Under the pieces are notes generated by a model, which was not told the DNA's origin, made no database searches, and saw nothing but the letters and a program-made list of their open reading frames with translations. Shown one piece after another: positions 11,601 through 25,200 of a stretch of 64,000 nucleotides of DNA; within the stretch, counting starts at the first letter, position 1, and every line of letters starts with the position of its first letter. Origin of the DNA: Arcuatula senhousia (lineage: Eukaryota; Mollusca; Bivalvia; Mytilida; Mytilidae); assembly GCA_963971305.1 (NCBI GenBank), contig OZ020306.1:36601512-36665511 (forward strand), written 5' to 3'. The translations under genes and the position numbers were made by a program.

Positions 11601-12649
11601 AATATTTCAGTTTTTGCTTAACAGGAAGTAGATGTCTTGTGAATCTAAAAACATATATCCCATAATAAACCATGTCCATTAATAGCAATTAACCTAATAT
11701 CAACAACCTATGAGTAATAAGACTAAGCTATGAGCAAATAATGTGACAGACTGAACTACAGATAGAGACAAAAGTGGAACAGTTTACCTTCTCCTAATCA
11801 GGGGTATAAATATCAGCAACCTACAAAGGGGGATTAAGGACTGGCATGCTGGGCACACACCCTCCTATTTGACAGGAAAATTTGGTTAGGACCTAAGTAA
11901 ACTGTATGAAACAAGAGGTAACAGGAAATTTTTCTTATTGCGCCCCCTCCCGTTTGAGAATTTCTGGATCTCCCACAGACCTAGCAGGAACAGTAACATA
12001 GTAGTGAGCAAATGATAAGTGTGATGGAACCATCTGTACACAGGTAAAAATTCTTCTTTGAAGCAAAGGTATATGAATTAAATCCTCTTTCTTGGTCAAT
12101 TAATGGCATCATAAAGGAGTAAGAAGCAGTTTGTCTTGATAGTGGAGTGATTATAAATTGTCATTACCTTATGGAGGCTGTATCATGTACACTTATTCCA
12201 ATTCTTATTAGGATTGCATAGAGAATGCAGGAGCCCTAAAGTATTTACTTTGTAAGTCTAACTGTCTGCCAACAATTTAAGTGAAGGGTTGAAACTTCAA
12301 CTATATAAATGGGTACAGGTTTTTAATTTTGAATAAAGATCAAATCCAGTTTGAGTGTTTGCATATTTGAAATGGTATGCAAACCATTAAATATTTTGGA
12401 AAACTGATTTTGCCGATGAGGCTTTTTGAGACTTTTAATCTATTCAAGTATAAATAAATTATGATCGGACTTAAAATATATTTTTGGAATAAACCAGCTT
12501 AAATTCAAAGATAATCCTTAGATGGGATATAAAATTGGACAGACAAACATGTAATACAAACAATATGTGTCCAGCAACTTCTGTTGACAGGCCTAAAATA
12601 GCCTTAAATTCTGAAAGGCAACCAGCAAAACAACAACCATGAAAATGAT

Positions 12650-15600
12650 TTTTTATTCAAAACTGCTAAATATTGCACACATCCAAAAAAAATAACATGA
12701 AATCTACTATTTCATTCATACTATATCACAAAATAATTTGGGGAAACAAGATTATCACTGTATAAAAATACATGATATGCACGATCAATAGCTTTTCTGC
12801 AATGCTATGACTTAGAGTGAAAATATAAGGATCAAAGAGCTGAATGTAGCCAATTTCAATTTAAGTAATTAGATTCCATGCATTATGTGCACCAATGAAT
12901 GTGCATTTCATAGTTTGAAACAATTCTAAATTGTTGTAAGTTTTAAACATGGTAAAAGATAAGGCAATAAAACTTTACAAATCAAAGACAATTGTAGTAA
13001 AATAAATTTTGCAATTCAAATATGTTTAAACAAAGTTGACTGTATATTTCAACTTGTAAAGCTTTGTGTATAAATGCTGAAAATATAAATATACGTAAAT
13101 AAATGATGGATGAATTTATCTTCCATACCTTTGCAAGACACATAGAAAAAGTACAAGATTTAAAAATGTGCACATACATGTAAGTAGAAAAAAGATCAAG
13201 AAAAACATTAAAAAGACAAAATAAATAAATGTAAATTTTATGGACATGACTACAACTTACATTGATCATACAATAGCACCTTAAAAGTTTGAACGAGAAA
13301 GGAGCTCAATTATTTTTTTGCATTGATATAGGTTTGTTAATTCAAAATTATGACAAAAAAGTATTATGCCTGTGTTACTTGAAGTGGTTTGGAGACAGTC
13401 CCTACAAGTATACAACCTTCAAGTAAAAAGTTTTTTTATAGATAATATTGAGATGTGGAAAGTGTATACGACACAACACTGACATTTAGAGACAATTGAC
13501 ACCAATTTCATTGGTGGGTTCAGACATTTCCTGTTAAGGGGGCTTTGGCTGCCCAAAGGAGGGCACTCTGCCATGATTTTCTATATATTTAAATTTAATT
13601 TATTTTTAATTCTGCCACTGAATTTCAAACTTATAATAAATTCATGGTCAGAAAAGATGTTTATTTTTTGTATGAAGTAAAATTAATTAAACTTCTCTCA
13701 TTGAAATATGTTAATGAAAACAAAATATTCTCCAAATCCTTAATTCATTTTTGGATGGAAAATTTGTAAATTATTAGAAAAAGTCTGTTGTATTTATTTA
13801 ACATTAACAACAAGAAGGTGTATGTATTTACAAGGATGTATAAATTCATACATGTACTAAAAATAAAGCAGCTTCTGAGGTGAGATGACTTTACTACATA
13901 AGCATATAAGAACAATGTAAACTTTCATAAATTATTTATACATGTATCTATGTCTCAGCATTGAAATGTATAAAAACTGTTATTAAAGATACAGTAATTG
14001 ACTGAAGTCTGAACATTAGGAAATACATATTTTAACAATTTTTTTACTTGGTACCTAAAAATTTTCATTTTAATCTTAAAGTTTCCATGGAAGATAACTA
14101 TAAATCCATGGAAACTCTAGGGATGGGAATTTTTATATAAATTCTATGCAAAAAAACGGCTAAAATTCTTAGTATTGAAAATTACAACCGAAAAGACACA
14201 AATATATTGCCATTTTTACTGACATTCACTTCTAAAGCATATACCAATATTGATGGGTTAGTTTCAAGAGCAAATCATTATATTTTTTTAATACAAAAAC
14301 TTAATCAAATAATATTAAACTATGACAATATCATTTGTGATCACATAAAATATTTAGAAAAAGTTAAACAAAACCAGCAAATGTAACCAAAATGCTGCCA
14401 CAGGCATGCATGAAAAATTTAGAAATGGACCAACAACTCATAAAGTAAGAAAGTGCATTGAGCTTAATATAAAAAAAATTGTACTTCTATTTTGAAAAAA
14501 AAAATGTTTTTAACAGCATATTCTATTTTATTCATTCCTTATGTATGAAAAGAAAATTTTTCGAAAAATACAGGACTCCACTAGTCGAAAACAAGGAATG
14601 AATATAAATGTTTCATTCCAATTGCCTAAATCAAATTTTTAAACTAATCCTAGGCTATTGGAAATTGATCATTTATAACATCAAACTATAAATTTCTCAT
14701 TAAAAATTTCATTTTATAGCTCATATATAAATGTCTGAAAGTGTTTAGATCATAACAACAAGAAGTGCATGAAAAAGCAATAAATGTTTTCCCCTTTTCT
14801 TCCACTGACATACATATTATTTATGATCAATTGAAATGGCAAGAATTAAATGTGAAACTCGAAGTATGTATAGAACTCTTGGCACATTTAGAGTTTTAAT
14901 AAACAATATTTGAGTATTTGATTGTTACATACAAACATATCTATTTCTTGCAATTGAGATTGTCATGTCTTATACAAATAAAAATAAGTGACTGATGAGA
15001 TTTTATTCAAAATTCAAATAATAAATTTTACATAGACGAATGTGGCTTGATGTACAAAGTATAAATCAAAGAAAAAGATCACAGACAAGATTTTAGTAAA
15101 TTCATAACAGAATACAGTGAAAGCTGTCTAAACCAAACCCTGAATAAAACAAAAACCTTTATGTCTTCACCAAAATGGTTTGCAAGGCACTTCTTGTAAT
15201 CTTTAAACCAGTATAGAATGAACCTTTTTCTATACCAAATCAATTCTTCAGCACCTACAGGTTTTGGTTTTGACAGGTTTCAGTGTTTTAAATTTTTTGT
15301 AAGGACATATCTTTAAAGTACATTTGAGACTCCCTTGTTATAAATGCTTTCACAGTCTTCGAAATTAAGCCGGACCTACTGGAAATATCCAGTTAAATTT
15401 AGTTCGGTCCAGTTAAATTTTGCATTAATTTATATTAAACATATAGGAAATATTTAGCAAATTTGATGAAAAAAGGCATTCGGTTCACCAGACTCCACTT
15501 CCTAATTTCTATGACTGCTTTCACATATTTAGGCATGGGTGACAAAATAAGAGAGGGGTGCATCCTTTTCAAGAGTACCTTTTACAATTTATACATTTTT

Positions 15601-15984
15601 CATTTTTTATTATATCATTTTAAATTATTTTGTTGTGTTTTTTTTTTTTTGCTTTTTATTGGTCTTAGACCAAATATACACTGAAAAGAGTTTTCTATCA
15701 TAATAATAATTCTTTATCTGCACCCATTCCTAATATATTTCATTATATTTCATTTATAAAAATATATTTTCATATAAAATATTGGAAACAAATACCAGAG
15801 TAACAAAAATAGAAACAAAAAGAGATTTATCCCTATTATTTCTTTTTATAGACTTTGTAAATCCTCTAACTGTTATAAATAGATCTATGATCAACATGTG
15901 ACTAGACAATATAAAGCTTTAATTCACTCGTCAAGATGTTTAAAGCTATAATTACATTAAATACACCTAAAAACATAATGAAGA
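12650..15984 (-). other. 3' flank / possible 3' UTR of the C2CD2-like gene
   Basis: No coding sequence is seen on either strand in this 3.3-kb AT-rich stretch. Minus-strand AATAAA hexamers occur near 15656-15661 (about 325 nt after the stop) and at 12652-12657 among others, so the transcript end cannot be fixed. A fragment of a dispersed repeat starts near 13449. Confidence 0.35.
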
Positions 15985-16205
15985 CTATGATATTGCAGAT
16001 TCTCTAGGTGAATGTCCTGATCTACTTAATGAGGCTTCACGTGATGGACCCTTTGACCTAGATAATGAACTTTCTCTAGATGTATCAATGTCTCTTCCTC
16101 GTGAACGTTTTCTACTTCTCCTAAAAAGTTTCTTAAGACTTCCGCCTAATGATCTGGACTTTTTCAAATTTGGCGTATCTGGTGCTTGTTTTATATCCAT
16201 ATCAT
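15985..16205 (-). CDS. C2CD2: C2CD2-like exon 15 (second polybasic cluster, stop)
   Basis: 221 nt including the TAG, residues 645-717. Core SLGGSLKKLFRRSRKRSR is a second basic cluster, followed by a Ser/Arg repeat region (SRESSLSRS, SREASLSRS, PRESAIS). Acceptor TTTTGCAG. The in-frame ATG at 16200 is internal, not a start. Confidence 0.86.
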
Positions 16206-19200
16206 CTGCAAAAGATGGGTATTTAGAATAAAATTATATGTCAAGGATATTCAGTAGATATTAGAAATATGATAAAACCAGATCTAATTTACATGAACTG
16301 TAACTATAAATCTCCCATGGTGAAAATATTTTTGTCAACTCCCAACTCTTTTCCTTAACATTTTTTTATTTGTTTTCCTTTTTTTTTACACATTTTACTT
16401 CGTATTATGACTAAAATAAAAATAATTCACAAATTCACGAATAAAATAGCCCATGTTCGCATAGTAATTATGTGGCAACCATCTTACAAAATTTATTATT
16501 GCATTCGATAATGAAAACTTACAAGGCATGCAATGATTTTACTAATTTTCTAAGATAAAAAAAAAATGAAAATAATATAATCAAATTTTGAGAAGTTAAT
16601 ATTAGAAAGAAATCCTTTTAAACAATTAAACAATCACAACTTTATCAAATCTAGTATAATATTATATATAGAAGTTCCATTGTACTTGAAAACCTTTCAC
16701 CAAACCAAATAAACCTCACAAATTTTAGGCTTGTTAAACATGACATGTATGGTTATGTACGGCACAACAGATGCTTACTTATTTTAAAGTTTTTCCAGTA
16801 ACATGTATACCAAAGTTAATGGAGAAAGAAATATGTCCATTGGTTAAAGCAGATAAAAGCCTATTGAGATGTACAGACAATGGAACTAAGGTTGAAATGT
16901 GTAGACACCTTTATGGCAAAAAGCAAATAATTATGGTTTGAAGCTTAAATCTTTAAATATAAAGTTTAAAAAAAACAAGTGGTGGTCTTTTTTATGAAAA
17001 AAACAACCCCAGGTAATGATTGATGTCAGGAATGATAGGTAAACAGTAGGTGCAAAGTTAATGTTGAATTAATCCTACCTTGGGTTAGTAAAAAGCCATC
17101 TTATAAACAAAACAACACAGATTACTATAGCAACTATAGGACATAATATTTGAAAGGGACAACTTTGTATCAATGTATAATTTAGAGTATATAGTAATGC
17201 AGATCCAGAAAATCTGTCAAAGTCAAAATTGGCCGGATTTTGTTAAACAGGAAGTAGGTGAGCGACATACCTGAAATCGTATCCCACATTAAAGGACCCC
17301 ACCCTGATGCTGTATACCAAATATCAAGTGGCTGTGATAAGTAGTTGCCAAACAACTACTACAAAAATTTCTTCCTGCAGGCACACCTACTCGTTTACAT
17401 TTTGGACAGAGATAATCATTTATTTTGAGTTTGGGAAAGTCAAGGGTTTAGAGAAAAAAGTGTAAGTTGGCTCATTAAACAGAAAGTAGATGATCTACAG
17501 ACATGAAAACGCATCCCACCATATGGGACCCTACCAAAAGCTACATACCAAATATAGAATGCCTACGATTTATAGTTGCTGAGAAATGTGGTTCCGAAAT
17601 TTTGATCATGGACAGACAGACAGACCAGTCAAAAACATACATGTATAAAATTAAAAATCTGGGTGATGTCTATTGTCAATTAGTACATGTATTAATAAGT
17701 CCTAATCTATAGGTTTAAAATTCAACGAAATGGATAAAATGATGAAGTTTTAGAAACATGAGATGAATGGAACTACTAACTACCGTAACATTCATAAGCA
17801 ACAACAAAGTCAAGGCATTTAACCTTTAGAGCGTGGAGAAACACCGCCCTCTGGTGGTTGAAGATAGTTAGAGCCCTCTCTCATAGAGCTACTTGCTCGA
17901 TCCACACTCAGAGAGCGTTTCTTGGAGCGAGTGAATTTCTTCTTAATTCTACCCGCTAAAGTAGTTTTCTTTTTCTCTGTAAAATTTATTAACACACTTA
18001 TTGAAGGGGTTGAAGTTCATATACCTAGAAAGTTGTTTGATATCAAACATTTTGTTTTCTTTCATAAACTCATATGTTTTACTTAGAATTTCAAACTAAT
18101 TGTTAACATGAAAATTTCTTAGGGAAATATTTTTTTGTATATTTAATGAAAATTTCGTAAGGTAATATTGTTTTTGTAAAGTTAACCTTCCATGTGCAGG
18201 ATAATTTGGCTTTTTTATGGTTACTAAAAATAAAAAGATAACAAATAAACAATTCAATAGAATTTTGAAGTTGCAAAGTCAGCAACTAAAAAACCTACAT
18301 AAGAAAACTTCAGTGTTCAGATAAATAAAATATCAATGAGCTTATTGATCAATTAAAATAAATTTTGTGAAGGGCTAACTTAAGAGCAAAAAAGACCAAT
18401 AAGTTATCTCCCTTAGAAAAGGAAAAGAAAATCTAAAGACAACAAGTGTGGCCACTAAAAGTATGTCTCGCCTGCCGGCACCATCACTAAAATCAACTAC
18501 CTAAGCTTTCATTTCTTGATATAAACACAAAAAGTGTCTGTATACCTAATAACAGATGCCTAGTTATTATTCTATTCAAGCAATCCATTGTCCACACAAG
18601 TATTACAAAAAGTTTTCTTATGTCTGAAAAAAAGACCTAAGTTCACAGAGTCACTGGAGCGTAAAAATGGGTCATGGTCACATGGCCTGGTGACAGTTGT
18701 GTTGTCCAACACCGCAACTGTCTGTTTACCCAATATCAGATGCCTAGCTATTATAATTTTCCAGCAATTCATCATCCACAAAAGTCTTACAAAAAAGTTT
18801 ACAGCCTGAAAAAGACCTAAGTTCACAGAGTCACTGGAGCGTGAAAATGGGGTCAGGGTCACATGGCATGGTGACAGTTGCGTAGACCATTACCTGAACT
18901 GTATGTATACCAAATATCAGATGCCTAGCTAATATACTTTTCCAGCAATTCATCGTCCACAAAAGTCTTACAAAAAAGTTTACGGCCTGAAAAAAGACCT
19001 AAGTTCACAGAGTCACTGGAGCGTGAAAATGGGGTCAGGGTCACATGGCATGGTAACAGTTGCGTAGACCATAACCTGAACTGTATGTATACCAAATATC
19101 AGATGCCTAGCTAATAAACTTTTCCAGCAATTCATCATCCACAAAAGTCTTACAAAAAAGTTTACGGCCTGAAAAAAGACCTAAGTTCACAGAGTCACTG

Positions 19201-22200
19201 GAGCGTGAAAATGGGTTCAGGGTCACATGGCATGGTGACAGTTGCGTAGACCATTACCTGAACTGTATGTATACCAAATATCAGATGCCTAGCTAATATA
19301 CTTTTCCAGCAATTCATCGTCCACAAAAGTCTTACAAAAAAGTTTACGGCCTGAAAAAAGACCTAGTTCACAGAGTCGCTGGAGCGTGAAAATGGGGTCA
19401 GGGTCACACGGCATGGTGACAGTTGCGTAGACCATAACCTGAACTGTCTGTATACCAAATATCAGATGCCTAACTATTATACTTTTGAAGCAATTCATTG
19501 TCCACAAAAGTCTTACAAAAAAGTTTACGCCGCGGCCGACGGAAAGTAATACCTATGTCTCGCCTTCCGCGACTATTCGTCGCAGGCGAGACAACAAAAT
19601 TGCTGACCTAGTTCCACACAACTTTTAATATTTACCTGTTTTCTCATGACCAGGAGATGGAGGATGTGTTAAAACTGTTGGTATATGGTCATCATCCATA
19701 TGTTCTGGAGACTACAAAGATAGAATCGAGACAAATAAGTCATGCTTGTACTCAGGGGCAGACCCAAGGAAAGGTGTATGTTGTGACCCCCCCCCCCCCC
19801 AAAAAAAAAAAAAAAAAAAAAAACTGACAACAATTATGTTTTAGCACATAATCCTTGGCTTGGCGAAAAACCACAATCAAATGATTTTTTACCCAACCCC
19901 TAAATTAAAATCATGGATCTGCCCCTGGTATTCATCATCTTAGTTGTTCTGTGTCCAGAAGGATGTCTTTGGTTGGCAATCTGGGGATTGGTTTTGAATT
20001 ATGTGCATTACATTTTTAATTTAGACAGTGAGCAGTGACCAGAGGTCTGATTGAAGGCTGCTGAGGATTTTTTAAACTGTCACTGATTTATGAAACGATA
20101 GTTGTTTCATGTATAGTTATCCCACTTCTTATTATCTGCTAAGTACACAATTAAAAGGTTCAATCTGAAGACGTAGTACCTGTATCTTTATGATAAGGAA
20201 AAGACAATAAAACGGGAAAAAATATTTAAACAGTAGTGAATTCAAGATCTGAGATTCCTTCCATAATGCTATATTATATTGTCTTAACAGGTGACATTTA
20301 ATATAAACAACAAGTAGAGAATATGAAGATTTCTTAGTGCTACATAGAATACAGATACTTAAGAGATTGTTCACAAAATGGTGAAAAATGATGAATAACA
20401 AGATGAATGCAAGATCTTCAATGAAAATCATGCACAATTTTTTGCATTCAAAATTTCAATTCCAGAGAGTAATAATGGTACATGCATGTTGTCATTTTCT
20501 TGGCTTCAAATTAAATAAAAGTGTTGTTGCAAGCTGTTTTGCTGGATTGTTGTGCCATGCACATTTATTCAACTAAAGCAGAAATTACATTCCTACATGG
20601 AGAACTTCATTCAGTCAAAATCAGCATAACTGGACATTGTTCATGCATGCTTTTATTTCAGACAATGTTGTTTTAAATGTCTGCTGTTTTGTCTGTGTTT
20701 TGCTGTTTTTGTAATGAGACTTAAGGTTTTCCTTTGGCTGCCATAAATATTCTATACACCTAAAAGTTTGTTTAACAAATGTGCAAGTAAAAAAGAAGAT
20801 GTGTTTTATGGGTATGTACAATTTGACTGGATGGTTGGTTCATGTACAGTACATGTATTCCTGATATAACTATTTTCTATACTTACTGTCTGTTTGACCC
20901 CAGTAATTATAAGAGTAGATGTCTTTGTGGGCGTGCGTGATTTTCGTTTATTATTTTTTAGTTCTCTAATTGCTGTTTCTACTACGGAATCTACACCATC
21001 TATGTGAACAAGGTCTGCAAACAAACACCATGCAAAGTTATCAAATCATTCCAGGGTCAAACCAACAAATATATTTATATATTAATTTTCATTCATGTCA
21101 ATAATAGAAATTGATGTTAATATGATTTTTTAAAGACAAAGACTATAAGGATGGAAATTACCCCCTTGATGTCAAATGGCTATGTGAAACCCTCTTAATG
21201 TCAAATGGCTATGGGGAGCCCAATAATTTTTTCTTCAAAGATAAATTGGCATTGTCTCTCTTCAAGCATCTAATGCTTCCATGTCCTTTTGCCAAAACTT
21301 CAGTCTTAGTTTGAAAATGTGACTTAACGTCACATATAAATATATTTTGTGGCCAAATTAGTATGTATTTCACACACAATGTGCACACTCATGAAAAGAA
21401 AACATAGTGAAACTAAATGGATTGAGATAATGCAATGTGTAAATGATCAATGGTTTTGGACATGGAGAAAAATTACACAAAATTTAAGTATTCAGGATCC
21501 TGACAATGTCTGTATATGCAGATGTAGAAAGTTGATCTTGAACATGATTTAAATTCAACTTTGGGGACAACTTTCATCACACTATTCTGAATAAGAATAC
21601 TGTGGATTCAATTTTTTTTCGTGGTTACCAGTTTTCATGGTTGTATAAAAAAAGATCAGTATTTGTGGTTTTAAAGACTGCAGAATAAAAATTATTGTTA
21701 AATTTCCTTTTAACGGGGTATCAATTTTTGTGGCTGAAGGCCACCCATGAAAACCATGAAAATTGATAATAATGAAACCACAGTATTATGAAATGATATA
21801 TCTGAATACAGTATATGCAAGTAATACTGGATCAACTTCCATGCTGTTTTACAATTCATGCTGACTTACTCTTGAAGTAGCTCCTAGAATTTAAAGGTAA
21901 TTGAGTAATGACATGTTTAATATAAGAACCAAGGAATTTAAATAATTACCGGTATAATTCAGCATGTTAATAAACAATCACAGTAGTTTCATCTTTTTTT
22001 GTTGTTTGAAACGAAAGAGGAGGCTAAGTGCAATTAAAGTTACTGTGTGTATTGGGGTTTATCACCCTTTTTGACACACCTCGGCCATACAGGGGAATTA
22101 GTTTATATGGTAGAGAAAACCAGAGAAATGCAGGAATCAACTCACCTTGGGCAGGTAAATGACAAACCTAATTACATAAAGATTGCCAGATTCTTGTAAA

Positions 22201-25200
22201 TTACGAAGTAGAACATATTTTGAGCTAGTCACAGAATTGAGGTCAGGTTCATTGGGTTTGCCACTACCACTGCATGTATCCTATCTCAAAATTGTCAATT
22301 CTTTAATGATTTATAATACTAGTACATGTAGCTTCTTTTTTATTGTTTTGTTTTTCTTTAAGGAAACCAAAGTGCCTAGCGAAAAACCTCAATGTTTACC
22401 AAATGGAACCCCAAACAAGAGGCTCCCAAGAGCCTGAATCGCTCACCTGAACTACACAGATACATATATTTGTAGATATTATTGTGCTTAACCATATGGG
22501 ATTTAAATTTATGAAATATCTTGGTTAGTTTTCAAGATATTGGGCTTAATAAGTGCAAATTTGGCAAAAATAAGGAAAAAGAACAATAACTCCCACATCA
22601 GCAGTCAGATCTTTTCCGAAATTTCAGGACAGGTAGATCTTAATATGCTGATCACTTTTTGATTCTTACACAATTTTGATATCTGAAACCAGCTTTGAGT
22701 TATTAGCAAAAAAATGAAATTTGCCCCTATGTTCTATTTTTAGCCATGGTGGCCATGTTTTATACAAATAAAAAATCTGAACGATAGAGTTGTAGCATAT
22801 AAGCTATCAAACAGTGTGCCATGTTAAGATGCAGTTGGTCTTACCGTTTCAGACAAGTCAGGGGAAAAGTAATGAACAATGGTAAATATTGACGCTTTAA
22901 GGGCCATAACTCCTATAAGAAATGGTTTTACAGCTTTGACCTAATTACATGAAATGTAGATCTTGATGTGCTTAATCATATGCAATTTGAATTTTTGAAA
23001 TACCTTGTATAGTTTTCAAGATATAGGGCTACATAAGTGAAAAATTTTGAAAAAATCCAGAAAAAGGGCAATAACTCCTATGTCTTTTGTTGGATCTTCT
23101 TGAAAATTTCAGAGCAGGTAGATCTTGAGATGCTAACCCCTTTTGTCTTCCATCAGAATTTTGATATCTGTTACTGTTTTTGAGTTATTTGCAAAAAACT
23201 GTAATTTGACCCCTATGTTCTATTTTAAGCCATGGCGGCCATATTTTTTGACGAATCAAAAATCCGAACAATAGAATAGTAGCATCAATGCTATTAAACA
23301 ACTGTGCCAAGTTTGGTTGAAGTTGGATGAATGGTGTCAGACAAGTTAATCTTTAAAATTCAGGGTAAAAGTAATGAAAAATGGTAAATTTTGACGCTTT
23401 AAGGGCCATAACTCCTAAAAGAAATGGTTCTACAGCTTTGACCTAATTACATGAAATGTAGATCTTGATGTGCTTAATCATATGCAATTTGAATTTTTAA
23501 AATATCTTGTATAGTTTTCAAGATATAGGGCTAAATAAGTGCAAAATTTTGAAAAAATCCAGAAAAAGGGCAATAACTCCTACATTGGTTGTTGGATCTT
23601 TTTGAAAATTTCTGGGCAGGTAGATCTTGAGGTGCTGATCACTTTTACCCATGCCAGAATTTTGATATCTGTGACCGTTTTTGAGTTATTTGCAAAAAAC
23701 TGTATTTGACCCCCCTGTTCTATTTTTAGCCATGGCGGCCATGTTTTTTTACGAATCAAAAATCCGAACAAAAGATCAACTACACCAAGTTTGGTTTCAA
23801 TTGGACTTATGGTGTCAGAGGAGTTAACGTTTGAAAAAGTTTACGGACGGACGACGGACGCCAAGTGATGCCAATAGCTCACATGACCCTTTGGGTCAGG
23901 TGAGCTAAAAACCATACCAGATGAATGTGACAACAATAGGTCATTGGTAGACAAGGGATCGCACTTAGTCGTGCTAAGGATACCCCCACTCGACCACTCA
24001 GAAAACAGGAAGTAGATTCGCGACTGAACTGGAAAGGGGAGGCACGATACAATTCATCATGCTAAAGCTGTATACCAAATTTGAAATTAATCCCCTGAGT
24101 AGAAGCAGAGAAATCTGTTACTAAAAATTGTCTATTTTTTACCCTTAAAAAGACTAAGTCGGCTCAGAAAACAGGAAGTGGATGAGCGACTGACCTGGAA
24201 TGGGGAGGCACGATATAACTCAACATGACAAAGCTGTATACCATATTTGAAATCAATCCCTTCAGTAGAAGCTGAGAAATCTGTTACGAAGAATTGTCTA
24301 TTTTTAACCCTTAAAAAAGACTAAGTCGGCTTAGAAAACAGGAAGTGGATGTGCGACTGACCTGGAATGGGGAGGCACGCTACAACTCATCATGATAAAG
24401 CAGTATACCAAATTTGGAATCAATCCCTTCAGTAGAAGCTGAGAAATCTGTTACCAAAGTTTGTTACGGACGGACAGACGGACGGACAAGGTGATTGCAA
24501 TATAGCCCCCTCTCTTACAAGTGGGGGTATAATAAGTTCTATACTACTACATGTATGTTGTGAGTCTGAGATACATGGTTGTGCCTCCCCCTTTTCTAGG
24601 GACCAATGAAATTACACTGCCCCCCTTCCCCTAGGGACATACAAACTATTCTTACCAGATGAATGCGACAAAGATCTATCATGTGGTAACATACTGCTAT
24701 CTAGTGTTGTTCTATCTAAACTGGAAGTCTGAGATATGTCATAGTCAAACTGTCGCTTGTCAATGTAATGTGGTGAACCTGTAAGAAAGAAGAATGCATG
24801 GTTGTTTTTAAAAAGCAATTATGTGTACAAAGTTTAATTAATATCTAACTAATTAAATGAAATGAGAGATGACAACAAAGAATCGACTTTGAGAAAAACT
24901 CATTAAAAGATATCCCAAATTTCATTTGAACTTGCACATTTACATGATCTTGTTTGTTGCAATGTTTCATTAAAACTCATCCAGTGGTTTAGGAGAGGTT
25001 GCTCTTATATGTGTGTGTGTTATGTTTAAACACACTTTTTGATGCACCTTGGCCATATAGAGCGGTCAGTTTTAATGGTGGAGGAGTCCCATGCGGGGCC
25101 CGGGAGGCGAATAGGCCCGCAGCAGCGCTAAGCTTGTCGGTAAAAGTCCACTTAAGAGCGCTCAGAAACCTGACATCGGGGTCAGGCCGCTTGCCCACAA

